Shown piece by piece: positions 27,686 to 36,886 of a stretch of DNA of 64,000 bases. How positions within the stretch are numbered: position 1 is the first letter of the stretch; each line of letters opens with the position of its first letter. The translations under genes and the position numbers were made by a program. This DNA comes from Rheinheimera sp. (GTDB lineage Bacteria > Pseudomonadota > Gammaproteobacteria > Enterobacterales > Alteromonadaceae): assembly GCA_003543135.1 (NCBI GenBank), contig DPJG01000010.1, forward strand, positions 186,001 through 250,000, given 5' to 3'. The notes under the pieces were generated by a model. It was given only the letters and a program-made list of their open reading frames with translations. It had not been told where the DNA came from and searched no databases.

Positions 27686-28351
27686 GTGCATTTAAGCTGG
27701 CATGACGTGATAGGGGCTGAAAAAACGCAGCCCTATTTTCAAAAAACCATCGAAACGGTAAAACAGGCCCGTTTGGCCGGTGAGGTGATTTACCCGCCGG
27801 AAGCCGATGTGTTTACCGCTTTTAAGCTGACAGATTTTGCCAATTTAAAAGTGGTGATCATAGGGCAGGACCCTTATCACGGCCCGAATCAGGCGCATGG
27901 TTTGTCGTTTTCAGTGCGTCAGGGGGTGGCTATTCCACCGTCACTGCGCAATATGTACAAAGAGTTAGCGCTGGAATACGCCGATTTTCAGATGCCCAGG
28001 CATGGTTGTTTAGAAAGCTGGGCCACTCAGGGGGTGCTGTTGTTAAATACAGTGCTGACTGTGGTGGCCAATCAACCCAATTCGCACCGTGAGCTTGGCT
28101 GGGAGCAATTTACCGACAATGTGATCCGGGCTATCAGCGACAAAGCCGAGCCTGTGGTGTTTTTGCTGTGGGGGTCACACGCTATTAAAAAACAGCGTTT
28201 GATCAACGCGGCAAAACATCAGATTTTAACAGCCCCTCATCCGTCGCCTTTATCGGCGCACCGCGGCTTTTTGGGTTGTGGTCACTTTGCCAAAGCCAAT
28301 GCAATTTTAACGGCCTGGGGCAAACAGCCAATTGACTGGCAGATCCGCTAA
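27686..28351 (+). CDS. ung: Ung, uracil-DNA glycosylase family 1
   Basis: A 221-residue family-1 uracil-DNA glycosylase. The catalytic loop [18 protein letters not shown] and the C-terminal [20 protein letters not shown]-binding loop are intact. It removes uracil from DNA as the first step of base excision repair. The start is a GTG at 27686 with AGGA upstream. It is 24 bases behind thrC and followed by the first terminator since the attenuator, so part of its transcription may come from the thr promoter. Confidence 0.97.
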   Translation: MHLSWHDVIGAEKTQPYFQKTIETVKQARLAGEVIYPPEADVFTAFKLTDFANLKVVIIGQDPYHGPNQAHGLSFSVRQGVAIPPSLRNMYKELALEYADFQMPRHGCLESWATQGVLLLNTVLTVVANQPNSHRELGWEQFTDNVIRAISDKAEPVVFLLWGSHAIKKQRLINAAKHQILTAPHPSPLSAHRGFLGCGHFAKANAILTAWGKQPIDWQIR

Positions 28352-28392
28352 CAGCTTTGCCTGAAGATATATTGACGAAATAACATCAAAAC

Positions 28393-28428
28393 CAGCATCA
28401 GCGTCACACTGATGCTGTTTTTGTTTTA
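28393..28428 (+). terminator. Rho-independent terminator after ung
   Basis: Stem CAGCATCAG / CTGATGCTG with a CGTCACA loop followed by TTTTTGTTTT, about 40 bases after ung. Confidence 0.9.
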
Positions 28429-28452
28429 GGAAATTCCGGATGCTAAAAAGCA

Positions 28453-28483
28453 AAAAGCCCAACTGCGGAAGGTTGGGCTTTGG
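28453..28483 (-). terminator. Terminator for the DUF3545 gene
   Basis: Stem AAGCCCAAC / GTTGGGCTT read on the minus strand and followed by a T run (complement of the A run at 28454-28458). It begins four bases after the stop of the minus-strand gene. Confidence 0.85.
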
Positions 28484-28486
28484 TTG

Positions 28487-28663
28487 CTAAATCAGCTGTT
28501 CCAGTAATTCGTCGTCGAGGTTTAAATCTATGTCTTCCAGTTCTTTGCGCAGTCGCTGCCGCTCTTTGACCGCTTCAATTTCGCGCCATTTGCGTTTCAC
28601 CGCTCTGCCGCTTTTTGCCGCTGGCCGCTCCAACATGTTCAGTAAGTCCTCAAAGCTCTCCAT
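28487..28663 (-). CDS. DUF3545 family small protein
   Basis: A 58-residue basic protein too short for usual length cut-offs. It begins MESFEDLLNMLERP and has a charged helix (KRKWREIEAVKERQRLRKEL) ending in an acidic tail, which fits the DUF3545 family of Alteromonadales and relatives. Function is unknown. A GAGG ribosome-binding site lies six bases upstream of the ATG, and an intrinsic terminator follows the stop, so this is a complete small transcription unit. It is convergent with ung and downstream of pgi on the same strand, but pgi has its own terminator. Confidence 0.85.
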   Translation of the reverse strand: MESFEDLLNMLERPAAKSGRAVKRKWREIEAVKERQRLRKELEDIDLNLDDELLEQLI

Positions 28664-28824
28664 ACTGCACCTCGCTGATTTGTTGTTATTTTCGCCAAAA
28701 TTGATAACACACTTTAATGCAAAATAAAATAGCCAGATGACAGAAAAATGAAGGCAAGATGAACAATGGTGGTAGCAACAACAAAGCGAATCACAGCGGG
28801 CGAAAATGGCAGGCAGGCTGGTAT

Positions 28825-28855
28825 AAAAAAGGGCAGTGAAATAACTGCCCTTATT
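28825..28855 (-). terminator. Terminator after pgi
   Basis: On the minus strand, stem AAGGGCAGT / ACTGCCCTT followed by a T run, 20 bases after the pgi stop. Confidence 0.85.
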
Positions 28856-28873
28856 GTTTTAATAATCAGTAAT

Positions 28874-30487
28874 TTATCGCTGGAATAATTTGATTAATCT
28901 TTGGGTCGATGCATCAAACTGGTGCTGCTGCTGACCGGATAACACCTGATAAATAGGTGTAGACAATTGTTTACCCAGCTCCACGCCCCATTGATCAAAA
29001 GAGTTAATGTCCCAAAGCACACCCTGCACAAACACTTTATGTTCGTATAGCGCTATTAAAGCACCAAGGTAATAAGGCGATAACTCAGGCAATAACAAAG
29101 TGTTGCTTGGTTTATTGCCAGGTGATGTTTTATGCGGGGCAAGCCTCGCAGCTTCTTCAGCACTGCCGCCTGCGGCCAGCACTTCAGCATGGGCTTCGCT
29201 GATGGTTTTGCCTTGCATCAGCGCCTGAGTCTGGGCAAAACAATGCGCAGCCAACCGTTGATGGTGATCGGTTAAATCATGGGCTGGCTGAATCGGCAGA
29301 ATAAAATCGGCCGGCACTGCCAATGCACTTTGGTGCAGCAGCTGATGGTAAGCATGCTGGCCATTGGTACCGGCATCACCCCAAATCACTGGCGCTGTCG
29401 CAAGCGAAAGGCTATTGCCGTTTACATCCACTCCTTTGCCGTTACTTTCCATATCCAGTTGCTGCACGTAAGAAGGCAATAAGCGTAAATAATGGCTGTA
29501 AGGCAACAGCGCATGGCTTTGACAGCCGTGAGCGTTAATATACCAAACGCCTAACAGTGCCAGAATGACCGGCATATTTTCGGCAAGGGGCGCCTGCATA
29601 AAATGCTGATCCATGGCATAAGCACCGGCCAATAATTGCTGGAACTGCTTCACCCCAAGCATTAAACACAGCGGAAAACCAATGGCCGACCATAATGAAT
29701 AGCGACCACCGACCCAGTCCCACATCGGCAGAATATGTTCAGGCACAATGCCAAATTCAGCAGCTGCTTTGATATTGGATGAGGTGGCCCAGAAGTGTTT
29801 GGCAATAGCGTTTTTATCGGCGCCGTTATCGAGGAACCACTGACGTATCGCCAGCGCATTTTGTTTGGTTTCTTCAGTGCCAAAAGACTTGGAAGCCACA
29901 AACACCAGAGTGGTGGCCGGATCCAGCCCTTTGACCACATCTGTCACCACTGCACCGTCAATATTACCGGCAAAGTGAATTTGCACCGGGCTGACGTTGT
30001 AAGGGGTTAAAGCTTCAACCGCCATTTGTGGGCCCAGCAAAGAGCCACCAATGCCAATCCAGACAAGGTCAGTGATGGGTTCGTTACGATAACCTAAATA
30101 TTGTGAGTTATTCAGTTGGGTGACCAACTGATGCATTTGGGCATGACAATCAGCAATTTCGCTGCTGATATCGGCGCCATCCAGCTGCAAGTCGGCAGTT
30201 AAAGGTGCACGTAAGGCGGTATGCCAAACACTGCGCTGTTCGGTATTGTTAATTTTGTCGCCGGCAAACATCTGCGCTTTTTTCTGCGCTAACGGGCTTT
30301 GTTCGGCCAGGGTCAACAGCTTCTGCCAAATAGCATCTGTGATCAGGTTTTTGGAATAATCCAGGTTGATACCACAGGCTTCTAAAGCAAAACGTTCAGC
30401 CCGTGCTGGATCTTTGGCAAATTCTGCACGCAAATCCAGCGGTTGCTTTGCAAGAGCGCGCAGTTCGCTCCAGACAGCAGACGACAT
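28874..30487 (-). CDS. pgi: Pgi, glucose-6-phosphate isomerase
   Basis: A 537-residue phosphoglucose isomerase. Landmarks are WIGIGGSLLGPQM, the catalytic-site segment VGGRYSLWSAIG, and the C-terminal signature NSFDQWGVELGK. It interconverts glucose 6-phosphate and fructose 6-phosphate. A CAGGAG ribosome-binding site precedes the ATG. It lies 42 bases downstream of tal on the same strand with no terminator between them, so tal-pgi are probably one operon joining the pentose-phosphate and glycolytic pools. Confidence 0.97.
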   Translation of the reverse strand: MSSAVWSELRALAKQPLDLRAEFAKDPARAERFALEACGINLDYSKNLITDAIWQKLLTLAEQSPLAQKKAQMFAGDKINNTEQRSVWHTALRAPLTADLQLDGADISSEIADCHAQMHQLVTQLNNSQYLGYRNEPITDLVWIGIGGSLLGPQMAVEALTPYNVSPVQIHFAGNIDGAVVTDVVKGLDPATTLVFVASKSFGTEETKQNALAIRQWFLDNGADKNAIAKHFWATSSNIKAAAEFGIVPEHILPMWDWVGGRYSLWSAIGFPLCLMLGVKQFQQLLAGAYAMDQHFMQAPLAENMPVILALLGVWYINAHGCQSHALLPYSHYLRLLPSYVQQLDMESNGKGVDVNGNSLSLATAPVIWGDAGTNGQHAYHQLLHQSALAVPADFILPIQPAHDLTDHHQRLAAHCFAQTQALMQGKTISEAHAEVLAAGGSAEEAARLAPHKTSPGNKPSNTLLLPELSPYYLGALIALYEHKVFVQGVLWDINSFDQWGVELGKQLSTPIYQVLSGQQQHQFDASTQRLIKLFQR

Positions 30488-30529
30488 AAAAACTCCTGTT
30501 AGTTAATCTGGCCTATGGCCGCGCAGCTG

Positions 30530-31483
30530 TTATTGCAGTGCGGCGCTAATCACTTGTTCCAGTTTGCGCTGGTCGATGGCAAATTTACGAATACCTTCGG
30601 CCAGTTTTTCGGTGGCCATGGCATCTTCGTTCAGTGCCCAGCGGAATTCGCTTTCAGTCAAGGCGGCAGGCGCTTTGTGGGTTGCACCTGTGTCACGTAA
30701 GTGCACCGTCAGTTCGCCTGTTTGTTTACTCAGTTCGTCCAGCAGCGCAGGGGCAATAGTTAAACGGTCACAACCGGCCAGCGCCAGTACTTCACCTGTG
30801 TTACGGAAGCTGGCTCCCATCACAATGGTTTGATGGCCATGCTGTTTGAAATAACGGTAAATTTCCCGTACTGAAATCACGCCCGGATCTGTTTCAGCGT
30901 CGTAACTCTGGCCGGTATTGGCTTTGTACCAGTCCAGAATACGGCCAACAAAAGGAGAAATCAGGAATACACCGGCTTCAGCGCAGGCGCGGGCCTGGCA
31001 CATATGGAATAACAAAGTCAGGTTACATTGAATACCTTGTTGCTCCAGCACTCGGGCGGCCTGAATCCCTTCCCAGGTGGAAGCAATTTTGATCAGGATT
31101 TTGTCGGTAGCCACACCGTTTTCCTGATAGAGCGCAACCAATTGTTTGGCTTTGGCAATGGTGGCTTGGGTATCAAAACTTAACCGGGCATCCACTTCAG
31201 TGGAAATGCGGCCTGGCACCAGTTTGCTGATGGCAGTACCCACATCGACGGCAAATTTGTCAGAAGCCAGGCTTAACTGTGCTGCACCATCGTTGGTTTT
31301 GCTTTTGGCATAAGCCGCAGCAGCTGCCAATAATGGCTTGGCAAAATCCAGCTGACTGGCGTTTAACAATAACGATGGGTTAGTGGTGGCATCCACGGGG
31401 CGGAATTGTTCGATGGCTGTAATGTCACCGCTGTCGACCACGACAGTAGTTACAGCTTTTAATTGCTCTAATAAAGTGCTCAT
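30530..31483 (-). CDS. tal: Transaldolase (TalB type)
   Basis: A 317-residue class I aldolase-type transaldolase of the TalA/TalB length. The Schiff-base lysine is in [13 protein letters not shown], and PFVGRILDW and DATTNPSLL are family marks. It transfers a dihydroxyacetone unit between sugar phosphates in the pentose-phosphate pathway. It precedes pgi. A promoter TTGTAA-16-TAGAAT is visible upstream on the minus strand. Confidence 0.96.
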   Translation of the reverse strand: MSTLLEQLKAVTTVVVDSGDITAIEQFRPVDATTNPSLLLNASQLDFAKPLLAAAAAYAKSKTNDGAAQLSLASDKFAVDVGTAISKLVPGRISTEVDARLSFDTQATIAKAKQLVALYQENGVATDKILIKIASTWEGIQAARVLEQQGIQCNLTLLFHMCQARACAEAGVFLISPFVGRILDWYKANTGQSYDAETDPGVISVREIYRYFKQHGHQTIVMGASFRNTGEVLALAGCDRLTIAPALLDELSKQTGELTVHLRDTGATHKAPAALTESEFRWALNEDAMATEKLAEGIRKFAIDQRKLEQVISAALQ

Positions 31484-31532
31484 ATTGTTTTATTACCGTT
31501 ATTTGGTCAGCTTTTTGCTGAAATTAAAACTG

Positions 31533-31560
31533 ATTCTAAATATTTGTAGGAAAATTACAA
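31533..31560 (-). promoter_or_regulatory. tal-pgi promoter
   Basis: On the minus strand: -35 TTGTAA (31555-31560), 16-base spacer, -10 TAGAAT (31533-31538), giving a leader of about 45 bases before tal. Confidence 0.6.
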
Positions 31561-32097
31561 CATAATTACCCGTTGTTCCGGGTCATACTTTGGTATGAAC
31601 TGCCTGGTTAGTACAAGGCGGCTTGCCGCAGAAGTGTCGGCGCTGCCGTCATTATAGCTGTCTGGTTTTGTGGCAAAGGGCAAATCTTGCCAGACAGCGG
31701 CTGATGCTGTGCCAACCCTCAATAGCTTCATTGCTGCCCATTCAGTTTGATGCTGCAGCTTTAGAAAAATTGATTTTAAATTACCTTGTTATTGTGTCGC
31801 GCAGATGAAAATTTAAGCTTTCAGCTGACGCTTGATACGGGATGCAACAGTCCAACAGCAAAAATAATGCTGATTGTGCTGATAGGGTGGACAGGGCAAC
31901 ACGACTGCTGATTTTGCCAGTTCAGCGCCATGGCGCAAAGTGGCAATAGGCGGAATTTCGCCTGAAATCAGCGCTTTTATTGTTCGCCTGGTGTTTTTGC
32001 CGGTTTTTTCGCCAGGACAGCAGGTTTTTGTAACTTTGCCACTTTGCAGGCTTTTGTTATAGTCGCGCCCTATTGTAGTTTTGTTGAGACAAACCCG
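31561..32097. other. Long divergent intergenic region with yaaA promoter
   Basis: The longest gene-free stretch with tal/yaaA divergent. It holds a palindrome CATAC-TTTG-GTATG near 31587 and, at its right end, the yaaA promoter: -35 TTGCCA (32036-32041), 16-base spacer, extended -10 TGTTATAGT (32055-32063), GC-rich CGCGCCC after it. The middle (about 31620-32000) shows no gene I can support. Confidence 0.6.
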
Positions 32098-32877
32098 ATG
32101 TTAATGGTTGTATCTCCTGCCAAAGATTTAGATTACCAGACACCGGCGCCGGATTTTGCCTGCAGTCAGCCGGACTTGTTAAACCACAGCGCCGAACTGA
32201 TTGAAATTTGCCGCACTCTGACACCGCTGCAGCTGTCTGAACTGATGCATATCAGTGACAAACTGGCCGGTTTAAATGCCGCCCGTTTTACCCAGTGGCA
32301 ATTGCCATTTACGCCAGATAACGCCAAAGCGGCTTTATTTGCCTTTAACGGTGATGTGTATCAGGGGCTGGATGCAACGAGTTTAACCGCCGGTGATGTG
32401 CAGTATGCGCAGCAACATTTACGCATTTTAAGTGGGCTTTATGGTGTATTAAAACCGCTCGATCTAATGCAGCCGTACCGGCTGGAAATGGGCACTGCGC
32501 TTGCCAATGGCCGCGGTGCCAATTTGTATCAGTTCTGGGGTGATATAGTGACAGAGCAGCTCAATCAGCAGCTGGAACAGTTAAAGGCACCAGTGCTTCT
32601 GGATTTAGCGTCGCAGGAATATTTTAAAGTGGTCAAACCCAAACTGCTGGCGCGCCCTGTGCTGAGTGTGCAGTTTAAAGACTATAAAAACGGTGACTAT
32701 AAAATTATCAGTTTTTTTGCCAAAAAAGCGCGCGGTTTAATGGCGCGTTATGTCATTCAGCAGCGGGTGCAGGAAGTGGAAGCACTCAAAGACTTTAACC
32801 TGGGGGGTTATCAGTTTAGCAGTGCCGACTCCAGCCCAACGCAGCTGGTGTTTTTGCGAAAAGACGTAGTGGCTTAA
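32098..32877 (+). CDS. yaaA: YaaA, peroxide-stress DNA-binding protein (UPF0246)
   Basis: A 259-residue YaaA/DUF328 protein; E. coli YaaA is 258. The start [13 protein letters not shown] and the segments [23 protein letters not shown] and [16 protein letters not shown] are typical. In E. coli it limits free intracellular iron damage during hydrogen peroxide stress and has a DNA-binding fold. The ATG at 32098 is chosen because it matches the family start; an upstream open stretch to 32044 covers the promoter and is not coding. No OxyR site was recognised. Confidence 0.94.
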   Translation: MLMVVSPAKDLDYQTPAPDFACSQPDLLNHSAELIEICRTLTPLQLSELMHISDKLAGLNAARFTQWQLPFTPDNAKAALFAFNGDVYQGLDATSLTAGDVQYAQQHLRILSGLYGVLKPLDLMQPYRLEMGTALANGRGANLYQFWGDIVTEQLNQQLEQLKAPVLLDLASQEYFKVVKPKLLARPVLSVQFKDYKNGDYKIISFFAKKARGLMARYVIQQRVQEVEALKDFNLGGYQFSSADSSPTQLVFLRKDVVA

Positions 32878-33077
32878 TGCCAGGCCGCTCAATCCTGATG
32901 TTAAAAAGCTGAGCCGCAGTTTGTTATAACGGCTGTTCAGTTTTTGCTGTTGTACCTGTGCAGAACAGCGTCAGCCCTGATTCTGCTGATGGCAGCCCGC
33001 CCTTCACAGTTCACATTAAATATTTGCCCCTATTGCCATGCAGCCAAAAATAGCGGCTGCGTTTTATCACGCAGTTT

Positions 33078-33086
33078 TGCTAAAAT
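33078..33086 (+). promoter_or_regulatory. gsk extended -10 element
   Basis: TGCTAAAAT, 30 bases before the gsk ATG, followed by ACTGGCC. No -35 was found at normal spacing. The rest of the 238-base gap after yaaA holds no gene. Confidence 0.5.
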
Positions 33087-33115
33087 ACTGGCCTGACCTT
33101 TATTTGGATTGAACG

Positions 33116-34414
33116 ATGAAATTTCCCGGCCGCCGTAAACTGAAGCATTATTTCCCGGTCTCCCAGCCAAAATTACAATTACCAAGTTTTGAAGTGCGGC
33201 CTGAGCTGGACACTTATGTGGTGGGTTTAGATCAAACCATCGTCGATGTGATTGCCAATGTGTCGGACGAATTTTTAGAAAAATATAATATTGGCAAGGG
33301 TTTATCTAACCTGGTGGAACACGGCAAAGCCGATCAGATTTATCAGGAGCTGGTGCAAAACGGCGCTATTTCCGACCATTTTGCCGGCGGCACCATTGGC
33401 AATACCATTCACAATTACTCAGTGCTGGCGGACGATAAATCTGTGCTGCTTGGTGTGATGTCGGCCAATATTCAGCTGGGCAGCCCGGCTTATCATTATT
33501 TATGTCATACCAGCTCCAAAGTAGACATGAACCATTTGCAGGGCGTTCATGGCGACATTGGCCGCGGTATCACTATGATCACCCCGGATGGCGAACGTAC
33601 CTTTGTGATTGACCCGGGTGAAATGGACGCCTTAACGCCGGCTTATATTCCAAAAGACATTATTGCCGGTGCCGCTGCTGTGGTGGTCAGTGCTTATCCG
33701 CTGCGTGCTTCAGGTCAGCCGATTCAGCAAGCGATGCTGCGTTTATTACAGGATGCCAAAGAGCACAATGTGCCTGTGGTGATGAGCCTTGGTACCAAAC
33801 ATTTAGTGGAAGAACACCGCGAGCTTATTCTCGCGACAGTGCGTGATTATGTTGATGTGCTGGCGATGAACGAGCTCGAAGCCGAAGCCCTAACCGGTTT
33901 TGCCGACCCGTTACAGGCGGCGGAAGCTGCGCTGGAGCTGACCGATATGGTGCTTATCACCGCAGGCCCTGAAGGTTTGTATCTCTGTGGTTATACCGAC
34001 GAAGCCGGTAAACGCGAAACCACCAATCCGATTAAGTCCGGCACTATTGCCGACTATAACCAGTTTGAATTCAGCCGCCCGGTGCAAAAACAGCACTGCA
34101 AACAGCCGGTGAAAGTGTATTCACATATCGACCCTTATTTAGGCGGGCCAGAGCGGATTAAAAACACCAATGGTGCCGGGGATGGTGCTTTAGCTGCTAT
34201 TTTGCATGATATTGCCGCCAATCATTACCACCGCCACGCACTGCCGTTGTCGAGCAAACACGAACTGCCTTATCTGGCTTATTCGTCTTTTGCCCAGATC
34301 TGTAAATATGCCAACAGGGTGAGTTACGCCATTCTGGTGCAAAATGCACCAAGGTTATCCCGTGGTTTACCAGAAAAAGAAGACAGTCTGGAAGAAGCCT
34401 ACTGGGAACGTTGA
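33116..34414 (+). CDS. gsk: Gsk, inosine/guanosine kinase
   Basis: A 432-residue PfkB-family kinase, matching E. coli Gsk (434). The N-terminal MKFPGRRKLKHYFP and the PfkB signature NTNGAGDGALAA with the catalytic aspartate are clear. It phosphorylates guanosine and inosine to GMP and IMP in purine salvage. A terminator follows 35 bases after the stop. Confidence 0.95.
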   Translation: MKFPGRRKLKHYFPVSQPKLQLPSFEVRPELDTYVVGLDQTIVDVIANVSDEFLEKYNIGKGLSNLVEHGKADQIYQELVQNGAISDHFAGGTIGNTIHNYSVLADDKSVLLGVMSANIQLGSPAYHYLCHTSSKVDMNHLQGVHGDIGRGITMITPDGERTFVIDPGEMDALTPAYIPKDIIAGAAAVVVSAYPLRASGQPIQQAMLRLLQDAKEHNVPVVMSLGTKHLVEEHRELILATVRDYVDVLAMNELEAEALTGFADPLQAAEAALELTDMVLITAGPEGLYLCGYTDEAGKRETTNPIKSGTIADYNQFEFSRPVQKQHCKQPVKVYSHIDPYLGGPERIKNTNGAGDGALAAILHDIAANHYHRHALPLSSKHELPYLAYSSFAQICKYANRVSYAILVQNAPRLSRGLPEKEDSLEEAYWER

Positions 34415-34447
34415 TTTTTATAAAAATCAATATCTTATACAGAAAAA

Positions 34448-34476
34448 CAAAAAGCCGCCTTCAGGCGGCTTTTTGT
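34448..34476 (+). terminator. Rho-independent terminator after gsk
   Basis: Stem AAAAGCCGCC / GGCGGCTTTTT with a TTCA loop. Confidence 0.92.
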
Positions 34477-34573
34477 TTAAACGTCAGATTTTGCTGCTTT
34501 GGCGCATTCGATTGTCAAGCGTTGGTCAGCTCTTTATAGTGAGCGGCAATTTTGCGCTCAAACTGGATTTGTG

Positions 34574-36841
34574 ATGAGGCTTTTTCGACAAAAAACATTA
34601 GGATTGTTGCTCTGTGCCTTGAGTTGGCCTGTGCTGGCGGCTGAAATTGCCATACCCAGAGTGAACAGCGCTGTAGTGGTGGATGGTGAGCTGAATGAAG
34701 CCGTCTGGCAACAAGCCAAAGCTGTTGAGCTGAAGTACAACACCTGGCCTGCCGAAAACACGCCGGCGCCGGTCAGCACTACAGCTTATGTAATGGAAGA
34801 CGGCGAATTTTTTTATGTCAGTTTTGTGGCAGAAGACCCGGATCCCAGCAAAATCCGCGCTTTTTACCGTGACCGCGACAAAATCTGGGATGACGACAAT
34901 GTCGGTATCAAAATAGACACCTATAACGACAGTAAACTGGCGTATCAGTTTTTTATCAATCCTTTTGGTGTGCAGGCTGATGCCATCGAAAATGAAATCA
35001 TCAAAATGGAAAGTGATGCCTGGGATGGGATCTGGCAAAGTGCCGGCAAAATCACGAAAAGTGGTTATCAGGTGGAAGTGGCTATTCCGCTTCGGATGTT
35101 AAATTTTAACGACCGGCTGGCGCAGCAACAGTGGAAACTGGAGTTGTTGCGGTTTTATCCGCGGGATGTGCGTAACCGCATCTCCAGTAATAAAATTGAG
35201 CGCAATAACCCTTGCTGGATTTGCCAGATGTCGCCAGCCACTGGTTTTGCCGGTGCCAAACAAGGCCACCATTTTACCCTGGTGCCGGCTTTGGTGATGG
35301 GCGCCAGTCAGCAACGTGAAGTGACAGCTGCGGGCAATACCGACTGGCAAAGTGATACCAATGTTGAGCCGAGTCTGGATTTAAAATGGGGCATTACGCC
35401 GGATATCAGCTTAAACGCCACCTTAAACCCGGACTTTTCCCAGGTAGAAGCCGACGAAGCCCAGGTATCGGTGAACGATACTTTTGCACTGTTTTTTGCC
35501 GAAAAACGCGCATTTTTCCTCGATAATGCCGACTATTTTTCTTCGCCAATGGATTTGGTGTACACCCGCAATGTGTCATCACCTGATGCCGGCGTAAAAC
35601 TCACCGGCCGCCACGACCAGCAATCTTTTGCCTTTTTTGCTGCCAACGATAAAAGCACCACTTTTATTGTGCCGGGCAATATCAGCTCGGACATTGCGAG
35701 TCTGGATGAAAAAAGCGAAAACGCCGTGCTGCGTTACCGCTTTGATTTGAACCCGCAGCTGTCGCTTGGCTGGATCAGTACCTTGCGCCAGAGTGAGGAC
35801 TATCACAACTTTGTGCATGGTCTGGACGTCAAATACCAGTTCAGCGCGCAAGACAAAGTGATAGCGCAGCTGCTGCGCAGTAACAGCGAATATCCGACTG
35901 AACTGGCGGCTTTACTCAGTGACGAAGCGGCACTTCGGGTAAAAGATCAGGCCTTTAGTGACATGGCCAAATATCTGGCGTATGAACATGAAAACCGTAA
36001 CTGGAGCTGGTACAGCCGTTATCAGGCGCTGGATGCTGATTTTCGCGCCGACATGGGTTATATGCCACAAACCGACAGCCACAAAATGGTGCATGGTGGC
36101 ACTTATCAATGGTTTTCGGACTCGCCCTGGTGGAACAGATTTCAGATCTGGGGGGATTGGGATATCACCCACAATGATGATGGCGAGTTGCTGGAAAAAG
36201 AAACCGAAATTGAATTTCAATTGTGGGGCGCGCAGCAGGCTTATGGTTTTATTGGCCTGACCGGCCGTGACAGAGTGGGTAGCCGGCTTGATGGCAGCAC
36301 CTTGACGGTGGATGCCAATACCGGACTTTTTGCCGAGCGCTTGTTTTCAGCTGGCGCTGAAGTGCAGCCCTGGTCTGGGGTATTTTTAGCGCTGGAAGCC
36401 GAAACCGGCGACAAGCTGGATTTTCGCAATAACAGATTAGGTGATGGTCTGGAGCTGGCGCCAGAACTGCGCTGGAACGTAGACGCACATCTGCAGGTAC
36501 AGGCACGCCATACCTACCGCACTCTGGATGCGATGGGGGCTGAAGTTTTTACCGCCAATCTGACCGATTTGCGCCTGAGTTATCAGTTTTCGGTGCGCAG
36601 TTTTGTTCGCCTGGCGCTGATTTATTCGGATATCAGCCGAAACCCGGCCAATAATACCGGGGTGGTGCAGGCCAGAGAAAAAACGCTGGGCTCGCAGTTG
36701 CTGTATTCGTATAAGTTAAATCCACAAACGCTGTTTTTTGCCGGTTACAGCGACAATGCTTTTAGTGATGACGAGGTAGAGAGCTTAACCCGCGATCAGC
36801 GTTCGGTATTTTTAAAATTCAGCTACGCCTGGATGTTATAA
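34574..36841 (+). CDS. CBM9-like / DUF5916 outer-membrane-associated protein
   Basis: A 755-residue exported protein. A signal peptide (residues 1-22, ...CALSWPVLAA) is followed by a carbohydrate-binding family 9-like domain (~25-200, beginning IPRVNSAVVVDGELNEAVW) and a DUF5916 domain that looks like an outer-membrane beta barrel and ends with an aromatic residue run (SYAWML). Such proteins are common near degradative or protease genes in Alteromonadales, Xanthomonadales and Bacteroidetes, but no function is established. The ATG at 34574 is preferred over upstream codons because it starts the signal peptide. Neighbours (gsk, a kinase) give no functional hint. Confidence 0.85.
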   Translation: MRLFRQKTLGLLLCALSWPVLAAEIAIPRVNSAVVVDGELNEAVWQQAKAVELKYNTWPAENTPAPVSTTAYVMEDGEFFYVSFVAEDPDPSKIRAFYRDRDKIWDDDNVGIKIDTYNDSKLAYQFFINPFGVQADAIENEIIKMESDAWDGIWQSAGKITKSGYQVEVAIPLRMLNFNDRLAQQQWKLELLRFYPRDVRNRISSNKIERNNPCWICQMSPATGFAGAKQGHHFTLVPALVMGASQQREVTAAGNTDWQSDTNVEPSLDLKWGITPDISLNATLNPDFSQVEADEAQVSVNDTFALFFAEKRAFFLDNADYFSSPMDLVYTRNVSSPDAGVKLTGRHDQQSFAFFAANDKSTTFIVPGNISSDIASLDEKSENAVLRYRFDLNPQLSLGWISTLRQSEDYHNFVHGLDVKYQFSAQDKVIAQLLRSNSEYPTELAALLSDEAALRVKDQAFSDMAKYLAYEHENRNWSWYSRYQALDADFRADMGYMPQTDSHKMVHGGTYQWFSDSPWWNRFQIWGDWDITHNDDGELLEKETEIEFQLWGAQQAYGFIGLTGRDRVGSRLDGSTLTVDANTGLFAERLFSAGAEVQPWSGVFLALEAETGDKLDFRNNRLGDGLELAPELRWNVDAHLQVQARHTYRTLDAMGAEVFTANLTDLRLSYQFSVRSFVRLALIYSDISRNPANNTGVVQAREKTLGSQLLYSYKLNPQTLFFAGYSDNAFSDDEVESLTRDQRSVFLKFSYAWML

Positions 36842-36855
36842 ATCAGGCTCTTGAA

Positions 36856-36886
36856 GCTACAGCGGCAGATACAAAGCCGCTGTAGC
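36856..36886. repeat. Perfect inverted repeat at the convergent gene ends
   Basis: GCTACAGCGGC / GCCGCTGTAGC, 11 base pairs with a nine-base loop, between two convergent genes. It contains the stop codon of the minus-strand kinase. There is no T run on either strand, so it may be a Rho-independent-like block or a processing hairpin. Confidence 0.7.

Noticed and set aside
31620-32000. Small gene in the tal/yaaA gap
   Set aside because: The only frame of size has no ribosome-binding site, no family resemblance and non-coding composition.
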